Below are positions 61,962-64,000 of a DNA stretch of 64,000 nucleotides, in pieces (the first letter of the stretch is position 1; each line of letters opens with the position of its first letter). Source of the stretch: Pseudomaricurvus albidus (GTDB lineage Bacteria > Pseudomonadota > Gammaproteobacteria > Pseudomonadales > Cellvibrionaceae); contig NZ_JAHKRS010000002.1 in assembly GCF_018863235.1 (NCBI RefSeq), forward strand, positions 620,001 through 684,000. Reading direction: 5' to 3'. The position numbers and the translations under genes were made by a program. The notes under the pieces are model-generated. The model made no database searches. It worked only from the letters and a program-made list of their open reading frames with translations, and was not told the DNA's origin.

Positions 61962-61992
61962 ACATGCCGCCAATTCTGCAGCGGCATGTCTT
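61962..61992. terminator. Hairpin terminator between convergent genes
   Basis: Perfect 9-bp arms ACATGCCGC (61962-61970) and GCGGCATGT (61981-61989) with a 10-nt loop. On the plus strand CTTT follows; on the minus strand GTTAACTT follows. Probably serves both converging genes. Confidence 0.6.
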
Positions 61993-62015
61993 TGGGATTG
62001 GCGTTGTACTTCTGG

Positions 62016-63029
62016 CTAACCCAGTACTTCCTGTAAAATTTCCTGATGCTGCTCCGGACGCAGGCGGGGGCCAAACTGGCTGACCACCTGAGCTGAGGCG
62101 CGACTTGCCAGTTTGCCGGCCTGTTCAGGGCTGTACCCTTGGGTAATGGCAAAGATAAATGCACCAGCAAACATGTCGCCCGCTCCATTGGTGTCGATGG
62201 CTGTCACCTTGTGTGGCTCAATGTTCCAACGGTTTTCACCGTCCACTATCAGAGCGCCTTCAGAGCCAAGTGTGATGGCAAAGCTGCGAGCGATTTTCTT
62301 CAGCTCGGTTACGGCGTCTTCCAGGGTCTGGGTACGGGTAAAGCCCAGTGCTTCGGCCTGATTGCAAAACAGCAGATCCACTCCATCGCCCAGCATCTCT
62401 TTGAGGCCGTCGTGGAAGAACTCAACCATTGCCGGGTCGGAAAGACTGAGCGCGGTTTTGACGCCATTGGCTTCTGCCTGCTGGCGAAGTTCGATGGCAG
62501 CCGCGCGCCCGGTTTCTGAAGAGACCAGATAGCCTTCGATGTAGGCGTACTGAGAAGTGGCTACGGCCGTGGGGCTGAGTTCGCTTGAGGACACAGTTTC
62601 GCTGATGCCCAGAAACGTATTCATTGTGCGTTCAGCGTCGGGGGTTATCATCACAAGGCACTTGCCGGTCACACCGGTCTGACGTTCTGTGTTGGGCAGA
62701 CTGTCGACCCCCGCGTCGCGCAGATCCTGCAGGTAAAAGTCACCGTTGTCATCGCTGGCGACTTTGCAGCTGTAAAAGGCTTTGGCGCCAAAGTAACTGG
62801 CGGCAATGATGGTGTTGGCGGCGGAACCACCACTGGCACGCTTTGAGGCCACCAGGTGATCGGACAAGTGCTCAATTAATTCTTGCTGGCGGGCTTCGTC
62901 CACCAGGGTCATCACGCCTTTATCAATATTGAGGGTAGTCAAATCCTGATCTGTGACTTCAATTTCGGTATCGACCAGGGCAGCGCCAATGCCATAGACG
63001 TGATATTCCTGATGTTGGTTGTCCGACAT
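62016..63029 (-). CDS. PfkB-family sugar kinase, adenosine-kinase type
   Basis: A 337-residue ribokinase-superfamily kinase. Conserved blocks are KRASGGSAANTIIAASYFGA near residue 63 (substrate loop) and AIDTNGAGDMFAGAFIFAI near 275 (anion hole and catalytic Asp). ITLGSEGALI lies just before the latter. The pattern is that usually annotated as adenosine kinase in gammaproteobacteria, but related sequences phosphorylate other nucleosides or sugars. ATG 63029 begins MSDNQHQEYHVYGIGAALVD. It is divergent from mrcB, with a 167-nt gap. Confidence 0.88.
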   Translation of the reverse strand: MSDNQHQEYHVYGIGAALVDTEIEVTDQDLTTLNIDKGVMTLVDEARQQELIEHLSDHLVASKRASGGSAANTIIAASYFGAKAFYSCKVASDDNGDFYLQDLRDAGVDSLPNTERQTGVTGKCLVMITPDAERTMNTFLGISETVSSSELSPTAVATSQYAYIEGYLVSSETGRAAAIELRQQAEANGVKTALSLSDPAMVEFFHDGLKEMLGDGVDLLFCNQAEALGFTRTQTLEDAVTELKKIARSFAITLGSEGALIVDGENRWNIEPHKVTAIDTNGAGDMFAGAFIFAITQGYSPEQAGKLASRASAQVVSQFGPRLRPEQHQEILQEVLG

Positions 63030-63196
63030 AATGTCCGGTTCCTTACTGTTGGTGGTGTCAGTGATTGTTCGCAGTCAATGCTGAATGTGAGATGCCGTTT
63101 TGATCCTGAGATATTTTCAGCAAAATCCCGGCCGACAAGTCCGCAAGAGGCTATTATGCCTTGTCTACCCGTTCAGAGTCAGTACACTTCACGCCT

Positions 63197-64000
63197 ATGA
63201 GTCGACAACGCAAATCAAAACGCTCAAAAAAGAGCGCCCCTCCCTCCACCTTGAGGCGCATTTGGCGTTTGGTTCGGTGGCCTATCCTCATTTTGACGCT
63301 GCTGTTTGCGGCGTGGGTCCTGTATCTGAATTTTGAAGTGCAGCGAAAATTTGATGGCCGTAAATGGGCCATGCCGGCGCGTGTTTATGCACAGCCACTG
63401 GAGCTGTATCAGGGCAAACAGTTGACCCGAACCGATTTGGTGAACGAGCTAAAAGCACTGGAGTATCGTCCGGTTAACCGCTTGTCTGCACCAGGGCAGT
63501 GGCGTACGGATGGCAGTGTTATCGATATCGCAACCCGGCCCTATGTTGCGGGTGGTAAAGATGAGCCTGAGCGCTATCTACGCATCCGATTTCAGTCCGA
63601 TCGCATTGTCAGTTTCGAGATTCTCAAAGGTGATTCGGCGTCTTTGATTACCCTGGAACCGGTGTTGATCGGTGGCATCTATCCACAACGGCAGGAAGAT
63701 CGGGAGTTGATTCAGCTGTCGGACGTCCCGCCTTTGCTGGGTGAGGCGTTGATTGCGGTGGAGGACCGCAATTTCGTCAACCACCATGGTGTGTCACTCA
63801 AATCCATTGCGCGTGCAGCCTGGGTAAACCTGCAGACCGGAAGAGTGGTGCAGGGCGGCAGTACTCTGACGCAGCAGCTGGTTAAGAATTTCTTCCTCGA
63901 TGACAGTCGCAAACTGTCCCGCAAGATTACCGAAGCCATGATGTCGGTACTGCTGGAATGGCATTACAGCAAGGGCGAGATTCTTGAAACCTACATGAAT
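63197..64000 (+). CDS. mrcB: Penicillin-binding protein 1B (5' part)
   Basis: A bifunctional peptidoglycan glycosyltransferase/transpeptidase. The visible 268 residues include a basic cytoplasmic tail with an SKRSKKSAP stretch and one transmembrane helix (about 26-48, WPILILTLLFAAWVLYL). A UB2H-type region follows (about 70-165, as in PBP1b, the site where LpoB binds in E. coli). The start of the glycosyltransferase domain has EDRNFVNHHGV (catalytic Glu) and QGGSTLTQQLVKNFFL. The start is ATG 63197. The gene runs past the right edge. Confidence 0.93.
   Translation, partial: MSRQRKSKRSKKSAPPSTLRRIWRLVRWPILILTLLFAAWVLYLNFEVQRKFDGRKWAMPARVYAQPLELYQGKQLTRTDLVNELKALEYRPVNRLSAPGQWRTDGSVIDIATRPYVAGGKDEPERYLRIRFQSDRIVSFEILKGDSASLITLEPVLIGGIYPQRQEDRELIQLSDVPPLLGEALIAVEDRNFVNHHGVSLKSIARAAWVNLQTGRVVQGGSTLTQQLVKNFFLDDSRKLSRKITEAMMSVLLEWHYSKGEILETYMN

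Noticed and set aside
1-64000. CRISPR arrays, toxin-antitoxin pairs, restriction-modification, prophage or transposons
   Set aside because: No repeat-spacer pattern, transposase, integrase, phage structural gene or defence-gene signature was found on either strand.
1-64000. tRNA or rRNA genes
   Set aside because: No T-loop-like GTTCGANTC with matching cloverleaf arms was noticed in the intergenic regions; tRNAscan-SE would settle this.

Overview
The window is a gene-dense stretch of a gammaproteobacterial chromosome, about 56 protein genes in 64 kb. The rpsU-yqeY-dnaG operon, the nrdR-ribD-ribE-ribBA-ribH-nusB-thiL-pgpA order, accBC with aroQ, ppk with ppx, and a LapD-type receptor resemble marine or environmental Pseudomonas/Cellvibrionales/Oceanospirillales-like lineages. 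I cannot fix the genus from sequence alone. I saw no rRNA, tRNA, CRISPR array, insertion sequence, prophage or plasmid gene.

Layout. 1-5.3 kb: the macromolecular synthesis operon on the minus strand (rpsU, yqeY, 3'-truncated dnaG), divergent from tsaD-folB-folK. 5.3-9.2 kb: a 2OG-Fe(II) oxygenase, a small heat-shock protein, a DksA-type zinc-finger protein and ettA, all minus. 9.5-17.5 kb: a full-length PAS-GGDEF-EAL protein, a lone acylating aldehyde dehydrogenase, two alpha/beta hydrolases, an EamA exporter and a ketopantoate reductase. 17.7-23.1 kb: an RND efflux adaptor and pump plus an AraC regulator. 23.4-27.5 kb: the distal valine pathway, from isobutyryl-CoA to methylmalonate semialdehyde. 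27.5-35.8 kb: a chemoreceptor, glyA, a solute-binding protein, an hprA-like/DUF6868/SGNH-hydrolase operon and a Kef-type antiporter.

35.9-41.8 kb: polyphosphate metabolism (ppk1-ppx), a DyP peroxidase and a GlxA-type AraC regulator. 41.9-49.5 kb: the riboflavin cluster with nusB, thiL, pgpA, a retropepsin-like protease and a separate zinc-binding ribA. That separate gene fits with the GTP cyclohydrolase II half of RibBA lacking its zinc cysteines. 49.6-52.5 kb: a guanidinium-exporter gene (gdx) with what I read as a guanidine-II (mini-ykkC) riboswitch in its leader, then aroQ-accB-accC. 52.8-64 kb: dsbD, a TPR-like lipoprotein, a LapD-like c-di-GMP receptor, a PCu(A)C copper chaperone, a DUF2333 protein, a PAS-GGDEF-EAL protein with a consensus CRP/Vfr site upstream, an adenosine-kinase-type PfkB enzyme and the start of mrcB (PBP1b).

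Most of the window is conserved core metabolism. The parts most worth attention are the guanidine-II riboswitch, the LapD-like gene with no LapG protease gene beside it but with uncharacterised membrane proteins around it, the hprA/DUF6868/SGNH operon preceded by an 11-bp direct repeat, the CRP palindrome ahead of the second GGDEF-EAL gene, and several clean inverted repeats at promoters. I did not find a convincing, wholly new defence or biosynthetic system.
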